Assembly: GCA_030704615.1 (NCBI GenBank)
Contig: CM060734.1
Location: forward strand, 57,118,042 to 57,182,041
DNA from: Takakia lepidozioides
Taxonomy: Eukaryota; Streptophyta; Takakiopsida; Takakiales; Takakiaceae
Reading direction: 5' to 3'
DNA: 64,000 bases
How positions within the stretch are numbered: the first letter of the stretch is position 1; each line of letters starts with the position of its first letter. Below the pieces are notes generated by a model. That model was given only the letters and a program-made list of their open reading frames with translations, was not told the DNA's origin and made no database searches. Both the position numbers and the translations under genes were made by a program. Shown in pieces: positions 1 through 10,576 of the stretch.

Positions 1-634
1 AGTGCACATACAAGCACTTACCTTGCAAAACCATGCAAGCTTTGTGATACAAGAGCTCTCTCCTAAGCTCTCCACCTCTGCAAAGTCTTGTAACTCAAGA
101 GCTCTCTCCTTGAGCTCTCCACCTCTTTGATGCAATGCAAAAACACTCCTCCTTGCAACACCTTGCAAGCCTTGTGAGATACTTGAGCTTTCCTAGCTCT
201 CTCACTCCTTGGTGTATACCAACACAAGTGTTAAAACTAATCCTTACACTCCGCACTCACAAGCATAAGGTGATCTTCTTGTAGTGATAATAGAAGTGAA
301 CACACAATGGAAACACTTCACTCATGAATCCACTCAATCACATAAACTAAGTCAAGCCAAGGGCACCTTTGCTAAAGGAATCCATCCTACAAAGCCCTCA
401 CCATACTCCCTTTCAATACCTAGAGCTATGGAGGTGGGAGAAGCTCATGGAGGCTCAACTACAAGAAGATGAGCCCTCCTCAACACTCACAAGGGGAAAA
501 CCCATCCCCATGTCTCAAGTGAGGTTTGACACCTCACTTGGCATGTGAGACCAAATGAAGTCCCAACACACAAAATACAAATATAAATATCCAAAATGTC
601 CTAGTTAACTAGAAGTAGGTAATTCTAGTTAACC
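1..634. other. Intergenic leader with a short tandem repeat
   Basis: A unit of about 46 bp rich in 'agctctctcc' and 'agctctccacctct' occurs twice (about 50-95 and 96-141), with looser echoes to about 210. A 62-codon ORF at 284-472 has no recognisable domain. This could be the leader or LTR of a decayed retroelement, but I see no LTR pair or primer-binding site, so no gene is called. Confidence 0.4.
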
Positions 635-1345
635 ATGACTAAAACCATGACATATTACTCAGCGCAGGAGTCAAGACCTCACAAGTTCTGGTTCTGCCCC
701 GATGACATTCAGTGTTGTGTGATGGGGACTTGTTGGGATTCAGTCATCAGCAAGCCTACCATCCCTGTCGTCTGGCCAGTCAAGGTCGGAACATCTCTCT
801 CCAAACAGGAGATTGACATGCTGGAGGATGCAGGGTTTCGACTTCCAAGAGACCCAACAGTCCTAACACCAACATCATCTCGTGGTACGCCATCTGCATT
901 CCCTGCACGTCCACCACATGGGAACGACTGGCCAACGAAATGGAATGGAAAACCGTTTTGTCGTGTTGAGGCAGGTGTAGATAACCAGTGCAAAATTGAG
1001 TCTGCGAGAACCCTGCAGTGTCGGGTTACCCAAATTGTGAATGTCCCCCCTCCAGGCTATGGGCGGGTGTACAATATGGTGACTTCGGGATTGGTTCTTC
1101 ATGATAGGACCTATGAGATTACTATTGGGAATTTTCCTAATTGCACATGCCCGGACTTCGACAACACGATAAACAGCTTCATTGGAAAGAGAGGTAAATT
1201 TGTTCCATGCAAACATGATCTATACTACATCTACATTCACATGATGTTTTGTGATCCTCAACGAGACACGTGCATTCACCAATGCACAATGGGTCCCAGT
1301 GACGTTCAAACACTTCTGCATAGAGATATGATAGTTAACATCTGA
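635..1345 (+). CDS. SWIM zinc-finger protein, 236 aa, probably transposon-derived
   Basis: This is a single uninterrupted ORF of 236 codons. A SWIM-type zinc finger (CxCx(n)CxH) lies near the C-terminus: Cys170 and Cys172 in 'FPNCTCPDF', then Cys192 and His194 in 'KFVPCKHDLYYI'. The preceding stretch (about residues 141-168, 'SGLVLHDRTYEITIGNFP') has the usual beta-rich lead-in to a SWIM finger. Such fingers bind nucleic acid or protein and are common in Mutator-like transposases and their domesticated derivatives, but no DDE transposase core is present here. The ATG at 635 is the first in frame and has no support beyond that. It could be an exon of a larger gene, a domesticated TE gene or a TE remnant. 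It lies just upstream of a repeat block, which favours a TE origin. Confidence 0.5.
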   Translation: MTKTMTYYSAQESRPHKFWFCPDDIQCCVMGTCWDSVISKPTIPVVWPVKVGTSLSKQEIDMLEDAGFRLPRDPTVLTPTSSRGTPSAFPARPPHGNDWPTKWNGKPFCRVEAGVDNQCKIESARTLQCRVTQIVNVPPPGYGRVYNMVTSGLVLHDRTYEITIGNFPNCTCPDFDNTINSFIGKRGKFVPCKHDLYYIYIHMMFCDPQRDTCIHQCTMGPSDVQTLLHRDMIVNI

Positions 1346-1379
1346 TGTGTTTTCTCGGAGTTCTGTATGTGTCAATGCC

Positions 1380-1774
1380 TCCACTTTGCTGAATTACTTT
1401 GATATGCTCCACTGTCGCGAGTTCACCAATGTTTCTTAATTTGTCCACTATTGGAAATGAGACCAGACACTCTTCATGCAACCTTTCCCCATTTTTGGGC
1501 TTTTATTTATTTATTTTATTTTAGTCTTTTATCGTATCTGGTGAAATTCCCATGTCCAAACAGGGCATGGGATTAAGATGTCGTTGACGACATCTTAATT
1601 AGTGCTTCCCTGAGCAGGATTACAGTTCCCCCCTATGGGTCTCTCCAGGAAATCTTTTTTTATATGCTCCACTATCGCAAATTCACCAATGTTTTTAATA
1701 GATCTACTAATGCAGTCACTCTTCATGGATCCACTTTGTTCAAGTAAACCCAAGCCTTTCTCCATTTTGGGGCT

Positions 1775-1808
<34 letters not shown>

Positions 1809-2364
1809 GGTTGATCCTGTTTGGTGAAATTCCCATGTTCCAAGAGGGCAGGGGATTAAGATGTCGTTGACGACATCTTAATTCGTCATTCCCTGAGCAG
1901 GGTTACAACTCCCCCCTATGGTTTTTTCCAGGCCACATTTGTTTTCTTGCAACGATTATCATGGGTTCATTTCTCATGCTGAGCATGCGATTTAAGATGT
2001 CGTTGACGACACCTTAATGCATGGTGCATGCGCTTGTTGATCCCTCAAGAGACATTCATGGATCCACTTTGTTCAAATAAACCCAAGTTTTTCTCCATTT
2101 TTGGGCTTATATATATATTGTGTTTTATCATGTTTGGTGAAATTGCCATGTTCAAAGAGGGCAGGGGATTAAGATGTCGTTGACGACATCTTAATTTGTT
2201 ATTCCCTGAGAAGGGTTACAACTCCCCCTATGATTTTTTCTAGGCCACATTTTTCTTCTTGCAACGATTTTCATGGGTTCATTTCTCATGCTGAGCATGC
2301 GATTTAAGATGTCGTTGACGACACCTTAATGCCTGGTGCATGTGCTTGCTGATCCCTTATGAGA
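1380..2364. repeat. Three-unit imperfect tandem repeat carrying a repeated 12-bp-arm palindrome
   Basis: A unit of about 290-330 bp occurs roughly three times, starting near 1385, 1670 and 2045. Shared landmarks are 'ggatccactttgttcaa', 'ccatttttgggctta', 'ggtgaaattcccatgt' and 'ccctgagcagggttacaa'. Units 2 and 3 are the most alike and differ mainly in TA-microsatellite length. Within the units a 28-nt palindrome with 12-bp arms (ATTAAGATGTCG) around a TTGA centre is perfect at 1572-1599, 1855-1882 and 2168-2195. Degenerate versions are at 1991-2018 and 2303-2330. No ORF crosses the block. It may be the end of a DNA transposon or a satellite-like array. Confidence 0.7.
1774..1805. repeat. (TA)n microsatellite
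   Basis: Uninterrupted TA dinucleotides inside the second unit of the tandem block. The third unit has only a short TA run at the same place, which explains part of the length difference between units. Confidence 0.9.
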
Positions 2365-3100
2365 CATGCTCATACAGTCCTCCATAGTCCCCTCATCTGG
2401 ACAACTTCTCATCCGTGCTTCATCCAACGTTCATCCATTACACTTTTACGTCCATCCCAAATCCATTCATCCGTGAATGTATCATCGTGCAGTCGTGCCA
2501 CTTTGTCGTCATGGAGCCTGTCTGTCTTCGGTCCGATGGAGCGGAGACTGCGTCTTTGCAGTGAAGTTGGCGTCCACGGAAATAGACCCACTTGTTCCCA
2601 CAGTTTTGGGGTCCAGCGCGAAATTTGCTCACGCTTTGATTCTGCTCACGCATCCAGGAATCTGCTCACAGGTTCTGCTCACGGCTTTTCTGCCCTCAGA
2701 AATACTCATGTTATGAACATGTTGCCCCTAGTAAATCCTAAAGTAATACCCTAACTTCTACTAGACGCCCAGTATGGTATTCAATTTTGTTCTACCTCGT
2801 AAATACCATTATTCCCCATCAACGTTGTCGCAATGTCTCGGGTAGTGTTTGTTGTTATACATCATAGCTGCGGCGACGCTCTTTTAATGTTCAATGTAGT
2901 GGCTGTAATTTTTTAGGGTGGAACTAGACGTTGTCATAGCTGCGCCTTCAATGCCATGATTATGGTGTGTTGATTTAATAAATTTTTCTTGGTACTAGAA
3001 GTTCAAAATGTTGCAAATTATGTTCTAGGTATTTTGTGTCATTCGTGCTTGACATTGATAAGATCTGCTTGATATGGTGTTGTTTTTTGTGACTATAGTG
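2365..3100. other. Intergenic sequence, nothing recognised
   Basis: A 131-codon ORF at 2359-2754 is Ser/His/Arg-rich with no domain, and its DNA is built of short reiterations ('catcc', 'tctgctcac'). I treat it as chance. No splice-bounded exon or RNA gene is seen. Confidence 0.4.
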
Positions 3101-3101
3101 C

Positions 3102-3981
3102 TTGAGATCTAGGTGTGAGGCTGCAGATTTTTCTTACGTTTTGGATTTGGTGCATAGAATGGAAGATTTTGACGGGTATCATGCACATAAAGGGAAGTAT
3201 ATAGGGCAAGAGAATGAGTCTAATATAGATGGAACACGAACAACAGAAGATGTTGATATCACAGAGACTACCACAAAGATTTTAATAATAGAGAAAGAAA
3301 CGTTATGGCAAGTTCGATATGCAACACTTGCTACCAACCAAAAAATTGGTTTCCCTATGATCGAAATTCAACACTTTGGGCAATCTTTTTTTTGTAGGGA
3401 GAAGACATATAGGTAGATGTGCGAGGAACCCAGACGATGATGGTGCATCATCTGTCACTCTATCGCATCAACATGAAGTTCGCACAACGGCGCTACATGT
3501 GCGTAGAAAGACATTGTGTAGTATAACCCCTCCTGTGGAATCATAAGCATGAAGAAACACCTGTTGAATGAGCATGGCAAAGATCTAACGATAGACAAAG
3601 CTGAATCAGAAGTTGTAGCAAATGTGGTTGAAGCTGGGCGCCAATAGTGCAAGAAGTGGAAAAGAGTGTTTCCATCAGCCATCACCGAGTATTTTGGGAC
3701 GTCGCATCCATACGAAAAGACCAACACACAAAATATATATCTCTCTCCAACAAGCTCTCTGGGCTTCTTGTTGACATTATAAGTCATTTTGTTATTTTTC
3801 TCTCACCTCTATCGCAAGATTACAACTACTATTTTCTCATGTATCAACAAGCCCCTAGGGACCCCAAATCAAGTTGTGATGAAGTTCACAACAATGCGAA
3901 TCAGCACTGAAGAGAAGAGCTAACTTAATTTTCATCAGACAATTTCCTGGCAACAGACATAGCTTTTGGAAACTACAGCCT

Positions 3982-4030
<49 letters not shown>

Positions 4031-5345
4031 TGGTACTCTTCATCATCAAAGGTTGTACGAAGTTTTTTCAAAGGTTGACAATCCCTAGCTTCGGCGACTC
4101 GTCATGCAACGTGATGACAAAGTAACATTTCCCACTCGTAAACAATTGGTAAAATAACACATTTCTGCGATGTTCGCCAAGACCATGGAGCAACATATCA
4201 ATTCAACTCTTACAAGTTGTACAACCGCCAGTGTGACTTTTAAACCTTTGAATGTCACGCGCAGGGTTTGATACATTTGCTTTGGCGATTAATTTCATCT
4301 ATAGATGACGGTTGGGTTCCTCAACATGTAACTGTAGGCCGCTTTTTTGAGGCTCCTGATATAGCAAGAGCAGCTTTGGCTGAAATTGTGAAGCCTCTGC
4401 TTGCACAATTTCAACTTACAAACAAGCTTATGTGAAGTGAACTCTTGCAACAACCTTAATATCAAGTGTTCTTAGTTGCGCACCGCTTGAAATATATAAA
4501 CCCTCTTTTGGCACGTGCTTTGGGCATGCGATGTCAAAAGTATGTCAATATGCTACAAAGGAGATGAAAGTGTGTCAAGGGAGATGAAAAGTGTCTCTAA
4601 ATAATGCATAGACAACATTTCAAAAAACTATAACCTGGACTAAGAAGTCAGGGAAAGGTAAACAGGAGTGGGACAAAGCATATATTGAGGCTGACTTACC
4701 AGCACGAAAATTGAAAACCTTTGTGAAAACCACATTTGCATCAAAGAATGTGCTACGACAATTTTTTTCATTTTCAGTGGTATTCAATAGGACAATGCAC
4801 ATAACATGCTTGCATTAATGTCGAATCATCCGTTCAAGGGATTGCAGTGCATCTCCGAGTATGTAGGTCATGACAAGACTAAGGTAATTGTACAAGAATA
4901 TGACAAGAAAGACCTCATCCCTCTTCTTGTGAAGGTCAATAAATTCATCTAACCCTGAAAGTGGGATCAGCCCCAGTCCACGAGATGATGCATTACTTGA
5001 AGATTCACTATTTTGATGCTCCTACTTGGACTGAGAAAGCTAGTGAGGGTTTATTTAGTTTCTGAATTGTCTTTGTTTTCGTCATCTTATTGTACCAATG
5101 GATGAAGCTACAAAATCTCCTTTGTTGTGGTGGAAGCAAAATGCTGACAGATTCCCTAATAGTAGTTTCCTGGCAAGACAGGTTCTAGCCATTCCAAGGT
5201 CTTAAATCGAGACCGAAATTTTTTTCAGCATTGCAGGAGTTCTCACAAGCTTGAGACGTTGCCGACTTTGGACTTGATAATCTAGACAACTTAGTGATGA
5301 TCTATAAGAACTGGCCGCTGGATGATGCAAGGCTTGGATGCTTTT
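3102..5345 (+). pseudogene. Degenerate hAT-family transposase
   Basis: Discontinuous plus-strand reading frames recall a plant hAT transposase in the correct order. About 4302-4433 reads 'DGWVPQHVTVGRFFEAPD' and then a stretch ending 'VKPLLAQFQLTNKL'. About 4515-4560 reads 'CFGHAMSKVCQYA'. About 4625-4755 reads 'TWTKKSGKGKQEWDKAYI' and 'KLKTFVKTTFASKNVL'. About 5128-5345 carries the C-terminal hAT dimerisation signature: 'LLWWKQNADRFPNSSFLAR', 'FFSIAGVLTSLRRCRL' and 'LVMIYKNWPLDD'. Stops and frameshifts separate all of these, so it is dead. A 104-codon ORF at 3102-3416 may be the remnant of the N-terminal part, but I cannot recognise a BED finger. Terminal inverted repeats were not found, so the ends are approximate. 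Confidence 0.75.
3983..4026. repeat. (AG)n microsatellite
   Basis: About 22 uninterrupted AG units within the hAT remnant region. Confidence 0.95.
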
Positions 5346-5349
5346 TAGG

Positions 5350-7855
5350 ACCAACATTATTGAATTTTTTTGTTACGTAGATTGATTTGGTCAAGGATCA
5401 TGATGATAAATTACAAGATGATATTTTGATGACCTGGGAGATTAAATCAATTCTTAGCGCATAACTAATGTGATTGATCTTTTAGCATGCTGTTAATGTG
5501 ATTGATTCCATCAAACACTTAATCACATTCTGCAATCACTACATTATTCTAGAGACACTTACAATTTGTTTTGTTACTACAACAAGACTTCTTTGATTTA
5601 AAGTATCTTCAAGAGTTTTGATACAATTTTTAAAAAAAAAAAACCTTAAGGTTTGCTTGTGTCCAATACCAGTGCATATCTAAATTGTGAAATTAATATA
5701 ATACCAGGACCTACAATGTCTCAAATTTAGTCCATATTTCAATACCAACACCAATTTGGTATGTAAAATTTCCGATGTTGGTACAACACTGGTGGCTACG
5801 TCTATTCAGCTGTTATACTAAAGCTTTTAGCCATGGCTAAATTTTTGCCACGTTAAGATTCACTAACTTCCCCGCCTATTTGCCCAACCTGTTCGCCCCT
5901 AGTCCCCCCCCCACCCCAACGTATTAAATTAGCCCAAGCAGACAGGAGGAGGAAATTTCAAAAGCTCATCATTGTAGGTACCTCTTCCTCCTCCCTCCTC
6001 TCCTTCTCCTATGCAAAGTACGAAAGCAAAAGCAGCATGCATATGGACGGGCTGCGGTAACATCCCCTTAACCTGACTTATTTTAGTCACTATGTGCACG
6101 GCTAACTAACTACATTTAGCCACCCGGTGCGGCCGACGTGGCTTTAAGATCAGGACGTAATGCAGAACCAAAACTAAAAGCTGAATCAACGCTTTTGACA
6201 TAGGGGCTTGAAGTAGAGATGTGACTTGAACTTGGAGGTGCCAAATTTTCGCATCATGTGCCAAAAATATGTCTCCACCTCATAAAAGTCTTGGGTGAGT
6301 GTAGTCCTCGTATCTTCATCGCATCGGAGGAAAGCTACAGATCCTACCATCCCCATGTTTTAACTCCTTTAATAAAATGATCATTATTTTATATTTCTTA
6401 AATGCATTGTCGAAGTAAGCGTAACTAATTATGGTGTTACTTGGCCCCAAAGGACTAGTGAATTCCGGGGGGAAGGAGGTGAACATCTTTATGACATCCA
6501 ACATATGATTTGAAACCACAACCAGTAGTGAGGCGGCTTGTGCCCTTACGCTTGTGCTTGAGCGAGCATCTCGACTAGTACCACAATGTGAGAGTTCTCA
6601 AGGATGTCCAGGAAAACCTCTCCAAATGACTCCATTGCAATTTTGAGCAAATGAACCTCTAGACATGCCACCTAGAACTGCCGAACCTTGACCCCTAAAA
6701 GGCTGAGCACCTTTTGGGTGCGCCCGCTACAAAAGGGTGCATACCCATGGAGGATGGTGTAACTTTTTATCCCCAATCATCCATAGGGATGATCCTTATA
6801 CTTATGTGCATATCTATTACATGTGAAAAATGTAGGCAATTTGACCATTGCATTCAGGAGCTTATAATAAAATAAAATAATAAGCCCTAATTTTTTAATG
6901 TACACCAAAATTGCATATAAGGTTTGAGCACCAAATTCAAGATACAAGATACAGGCCCTCCACCATCTGATTATATGGCACTTAAAGGATTAATGTCTCC
7001 CCCAAAATTTAGACCGATCCAAAAATTGAGATAGATTGATATGTATGTGAAATCCGGGGCATAGATTGTTAGATTTGGCTTGGACCTTCCCAAATACCGT
7101 CATCCATGAGGTAATATTTGCTTTCTAACTTCTCTGGTAAGTGCGTGCGCACAGTCAACTTAGATAGTGCCTTGTCTAGCAATTTGGGCATTGTAATAAT
7201 TTGTGAGCCCTAGATGTTATAATTCAAGATTGCCCATTTGGCCCGCCACATGGGGAGGTCAAGGCTGCTTTTCCAGCCCCATGCACTTTGCAAAATTCTA
7301 GAGAGCGGAGCTTTACTTAAATATTTTAGGGAGTCGTAAATTCCCACATGTGCTCCTCCCTAATGTGCACCATTTACTTTCAAGGTTCACCTCCATCCGC
7401 TGTCATCCATGAAACTACACCTGGATGAAATCTGAAACACGTTGATTCAGGTGGCCTTTGTCCTTTAGGGGTTAAACCACAGAGTGCGAGTGAAATTGCA
7501 ATGACAAATGATAACAACATGGCAATGAACAAGATTGGCTCACGTGAGCTTCCCTAGACAACAACATGGCAATTAACCATCTTCCTTCGAGGGGAAATCG
7601 CCTCAGATAGGAGCCCCAAACCTTTACCTTGATACACCACAGTTGCATAGACTCAAAATATGTAGAATCAAAATATTGATGGTAGACCGGAGAATCCCTG
7701 AATACATATATTGTTCAGCCGAGGAGGCTATTGAACTGAAGTGTAACCAGAGGTATTCCCAGAAATGGAGGCACTATCTTGGACTGACATTCTAGCCCTA
7801 AAATGTGAACATCCACAATTATGCATGGAATTTGAAGGAGAAGTAATTTGAAGAG
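5350..7855. other. Intergenic sequence, nothing recognised
   Basis: About 2.5 kb of AT-rich sequence. The only ORFs over 60 codons are low-complexity or lack family resemblance (for example 6316-6519 minus). A C-run at about 5905-5925 and CT-rich tracts near 5985-6010 could belong to a lost promoter, but nothing downstream supports that. No RNA gene is visible. Confidence 0.35.
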
Positions 7856-7861
7856 CTGCCT

Positions 7862-8150
7862 ATGCAAGTGCCTTTGCGTTCAGAGGCGGAGGACTTGGGA
7901 AGAATCCACCGGGAGGAACAATGACACTCGTGAAGAAATCAAAATCTGTCTCCAGCCCAAAAAGGTTTTTCTAAAGCAGACAACAAGCATATGAGCAGAG
8001 GAAAACAAGTTGAAAGACACAAATATTTAAAGAAAGAAATCATTCAAAATGGATTACAAACCTATTGACAGGGACATGTTAACAACAGGGGCACCATTCA
8101 GGCTGATTGGAGCGAGTGTGGTTGCAACAGGAGTTGGCCATATGTATAGT
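7862..8150 (-). pseudogene. Two exon-like coding fragments of an unidentified gene
   Basis: On the minus strand, about 8148-8064 reads as a coherent peptide containing 'WPTPVATTLAPISLNG' and then 'APVVNMSLSIG', ending at a GT donor-like site. After a TTTAG acceptor-like site, about 7973-7862 reads 'GLETDFDFFTSVIVPPGGF' and then 'FPSPPPLNAKALA' before a stop. Composition and splice-like borders look genic. However, the simplest junction does not keep phase (phase 1 into phase 0) and no further exons were found. I do not recognise the family. It may be a captured or decayed gene fragment. Confidence 0.3.
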
Positions 8151-8336
8151 TCGGATGATATGATATAACATTAATAGTAATAATGTGATTATTATAGGCT
8201 ATTATCTGCCATGTCGGGTCCAGTCCAGTGTTGGTATGGTATCTGGGTTTCGCCGGGTATCAACCCGGGCATCAACCCTGGTCTCTCCTAACCTAACCTA
8301 ACCTACTGTTCTCTGTTCCCGTAAATTGTAGTACCC

Positions 8337-8441
8337 TACCAGAAGGTGCTCGAGTTCTTTGGCGGCCCCCCAAACCCTAACAGGCGGCAGTTAGGGTTCT
8401 CCTTTCCCCGCCCCCTACAAGAGCTCGACTCGTCGCTGCAG
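8337..8441 (+). pseudogene. Orphan exon-like fragment
   Basis: An open stretch of 35 codons on the plus strand contains 'YQKVLEFFGGPPNPNRRQL' and 'GFSFPRPLQELDSSLQ'. It is bordered by a 'ttgtag' acceptor-like site and a 'CAG|gtctgt' donor-like site. It is GC-richer than its surroundings. No partner exon was recognised and the function is unknown. Chance cannot be excluded. Confidence 0.25.
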
Positions 8442-8986
8442 GTCTGTTCGGGTATCATGTTAATATGCACTGGGGTACTTTGTAATGTAGAGTAGAGATT
8501 TAGGGCTAGGGAGGGGCTAGGGGCATATACTAGCTATTTGATTGATCTTTCATTTGCGAGACACTATGGATGCAACAATTCTGATTCAGTGTATAATTGT
8601 ATGGGGGTTGGTATCCTATGAGATGAGCAGGTACCCCTTGTGGTATTCTTGAATATTGAATACTAGTACCATTTTTATTTTATTATTTTCTCAATACCAT
8701 ATCCGAGTTCATATTTCTAGGTTATTGACATTCAGATACCATTGCTCATATCCGGATTGATTTATTTTTAAAACCACTCTATGCATACCAGATTCATACT
8801 TGAAAAAATCAGGGGCTGCATTATTGGAAAACCTACCTTAAAAAAATTCAGCACTTCATACCAGGACCCTCCTGGTATTTTCAATTCAAGATACCAGACC
8901 AACACTGGTCCAGTCCATAGTTGACTAGCCATTCTATGCGATTCCATGCATTGTACAACAAAATTAAAATAAATCAAATATATTAA

Positions 8987-8989
8987 ATA

Positions 8990-9020
<31 letters not shown>
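8987..9020. repeat. (TA)n microsatellite
   Basis: A TA run directly upstream of one copy of the dispersed repeat that begins at 9021. Confidence 0.9.
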
Positions 9021-9024
<4 letters not shown>

Positions 9025-9060
9025 GGAAATACCCGGGAGCGACCGCTCACAAATCAGGCT
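9021..9060 (+). repeat. Dispersed repeat, copy 1 (short)
   Basis: The stretch containing 'gggagcgaccgctcacaaat' recurs with small changes at 9957-10075 and, inverted, at about 45100-45275. This copy holds only the first 40 bp or so. Confidence 0.6.
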
Positions 9061-9956
9061 AATATTTAGTCAGAGAGATTCAAGATTATGTCGCAAGATG
9101 TTTTCCTTGTCAGATCTGAAAACATAAAACATGAAATCTTCAGGTTTGTTGCAATATTTGGATGTCCCATATATGTGTCAATTGGGAATCCAATGGCAAG
9201 GAATATATTGTCGTTCAGCTAAAACAAGACATAAGCATGATAGCATTTCAGTTTGGTAGAATTTGGTAGACTGTCCAAATTGTCACATCTTGTGCGCCCT
9301 AAGATGACAACCACAACTTCTAACATCGCAAGTTTTTTAATGAAAAAGATCTATAGCTTGCAATATATGATACCTCAAGAGATGGTTAATTGTGATAGAT
9401 ACACTGGTAAGGTAACATGTCGTATGATTGTGTACCATATCTATGATGCATAGGTGCATATATTATATTGATAAAATAAGGTGATGAAGTAAGTTTGAGT
9501 GTTTATTGAAGGGAAAAAAAAAAAAAAACTACGAAGAATTATTAAGTGCATATTAAGATTGAAAGATTCATCACGTCGTATAAAAAAACACTAATGGATC
9601 AGACAAGCTTTGTCTATCTGTCGTTTGTGGCACCATTTACTAGCTGAACCATGCTAGTATCAAAAACACATAGATTTTACGATTTGATGATATCTACACA
9701 AATATGGAATCTGTTGTCACTCATCACTCATGTCAGAACAAACAAGGGGCTAGTCGCGTAATGGCTCCACCCTAATTACAAAACTGAAATGTTAGTGTTG
9801 GCGGTCCTGATTTTATTGAATTAAAAATGATAAATATTTAACCCTTATCTTCACCTTGTGGTGTGTGAGCATTACATACACACCACCACTGGGTTTTAGA
9901 AATTATGTAGAAAAAAAAAGTACTTCATTTGGAGGCATAATTTATTTTATTTTTAC

Positions 9957-10075
9957 AGGGAAACACCTAGGAGCGACAGCTCACAAATCAGGCCCCTTAA
10001 TTATAGTGAGGAAAAAAAATAACCTCTTTCAGAGTAACCTCTCCGTAGGCTTTCGCATGAGACACCGCCCAAGGG
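9957..10075 (+). repeat. Dispersed repeat, copy 2
   Basis: It contains 'aggagcgacagctcacaaat' and then 'ctctttcagagtaacctctc' and 'tttcgcatgagacaccgccc'. The same landmarks occur in reverse order on the opposite strand at 45100-45275. It is probably the untranslated part of a retroelement. Overlapping ORFs here are not considered real. Confidence 0.6.
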
Positions 10076-10576
10076 AAGGGGGAGAAGAACATACACATTT
10101 TCCCTTGTCAATTTTGAGATCTTCAGGGTGGAATTGGCTCATTTTTTGATATGTCGTGCATGAATGAGCTGGGCCCACTTCCATATGGCTGGAATCTATG
10201 GATGATTTTTGGTAGGTTTCTGTGTGCAATTTACTGCAGTTGGGTACCCAAAATTGTTAAGAAGTCCAAAAAGGGCTTGGGAAATTAAGGGTTAAAACAT
10301 AAAATCCGAACTGTCAGCACTGCAGAGTTCCCTGAGGACAACAATTAACAAATAAATGTCAGATTTAGAACCAGAATATTTTCTGTTTTCAGCTCGTTTC
10401 TTTAACGTCCAGTGAATTTACAGAGAATAATAATAATAAATTAAACGAAGGAAACAAATGCGAAAATATAAAATTGAATGTGCAATTGGAGGGACAAATC
10501 TGAAGAGAACTGAATATAATGGAATTCAATGTGATAAAACTGACAGGAACTGAATATAACGGAGGTCATTCCGATA
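10076..10576. other. Intergenic sequence
   Basis: AT-rich sequence with repeated 'ggaactgaatataa' motifs near 10507, 10545 and, past the LINE, 11779. These show that the LINE at 10585 landed inside a small local repeat. No gene is seen. Confidence 0.35.

Noticed and set aside
1572-1599. CRISPR-like repeat array from the five palindromes
   Set aside because: Spacing is irregular, the intervening sequence is itself repeated, and this is a plant nuclear region.
2359-2754. Plus-strand ORF of 131 codons
   Set aside because: The peptide reflects short DNA reiterations and no domain is visible.
3983-4026. GA-repeat as a GAGA-type regulatory element
   Set aside because: No gene start lies nearby; it sits in a dead transposon and is an ordinary microsatellite.
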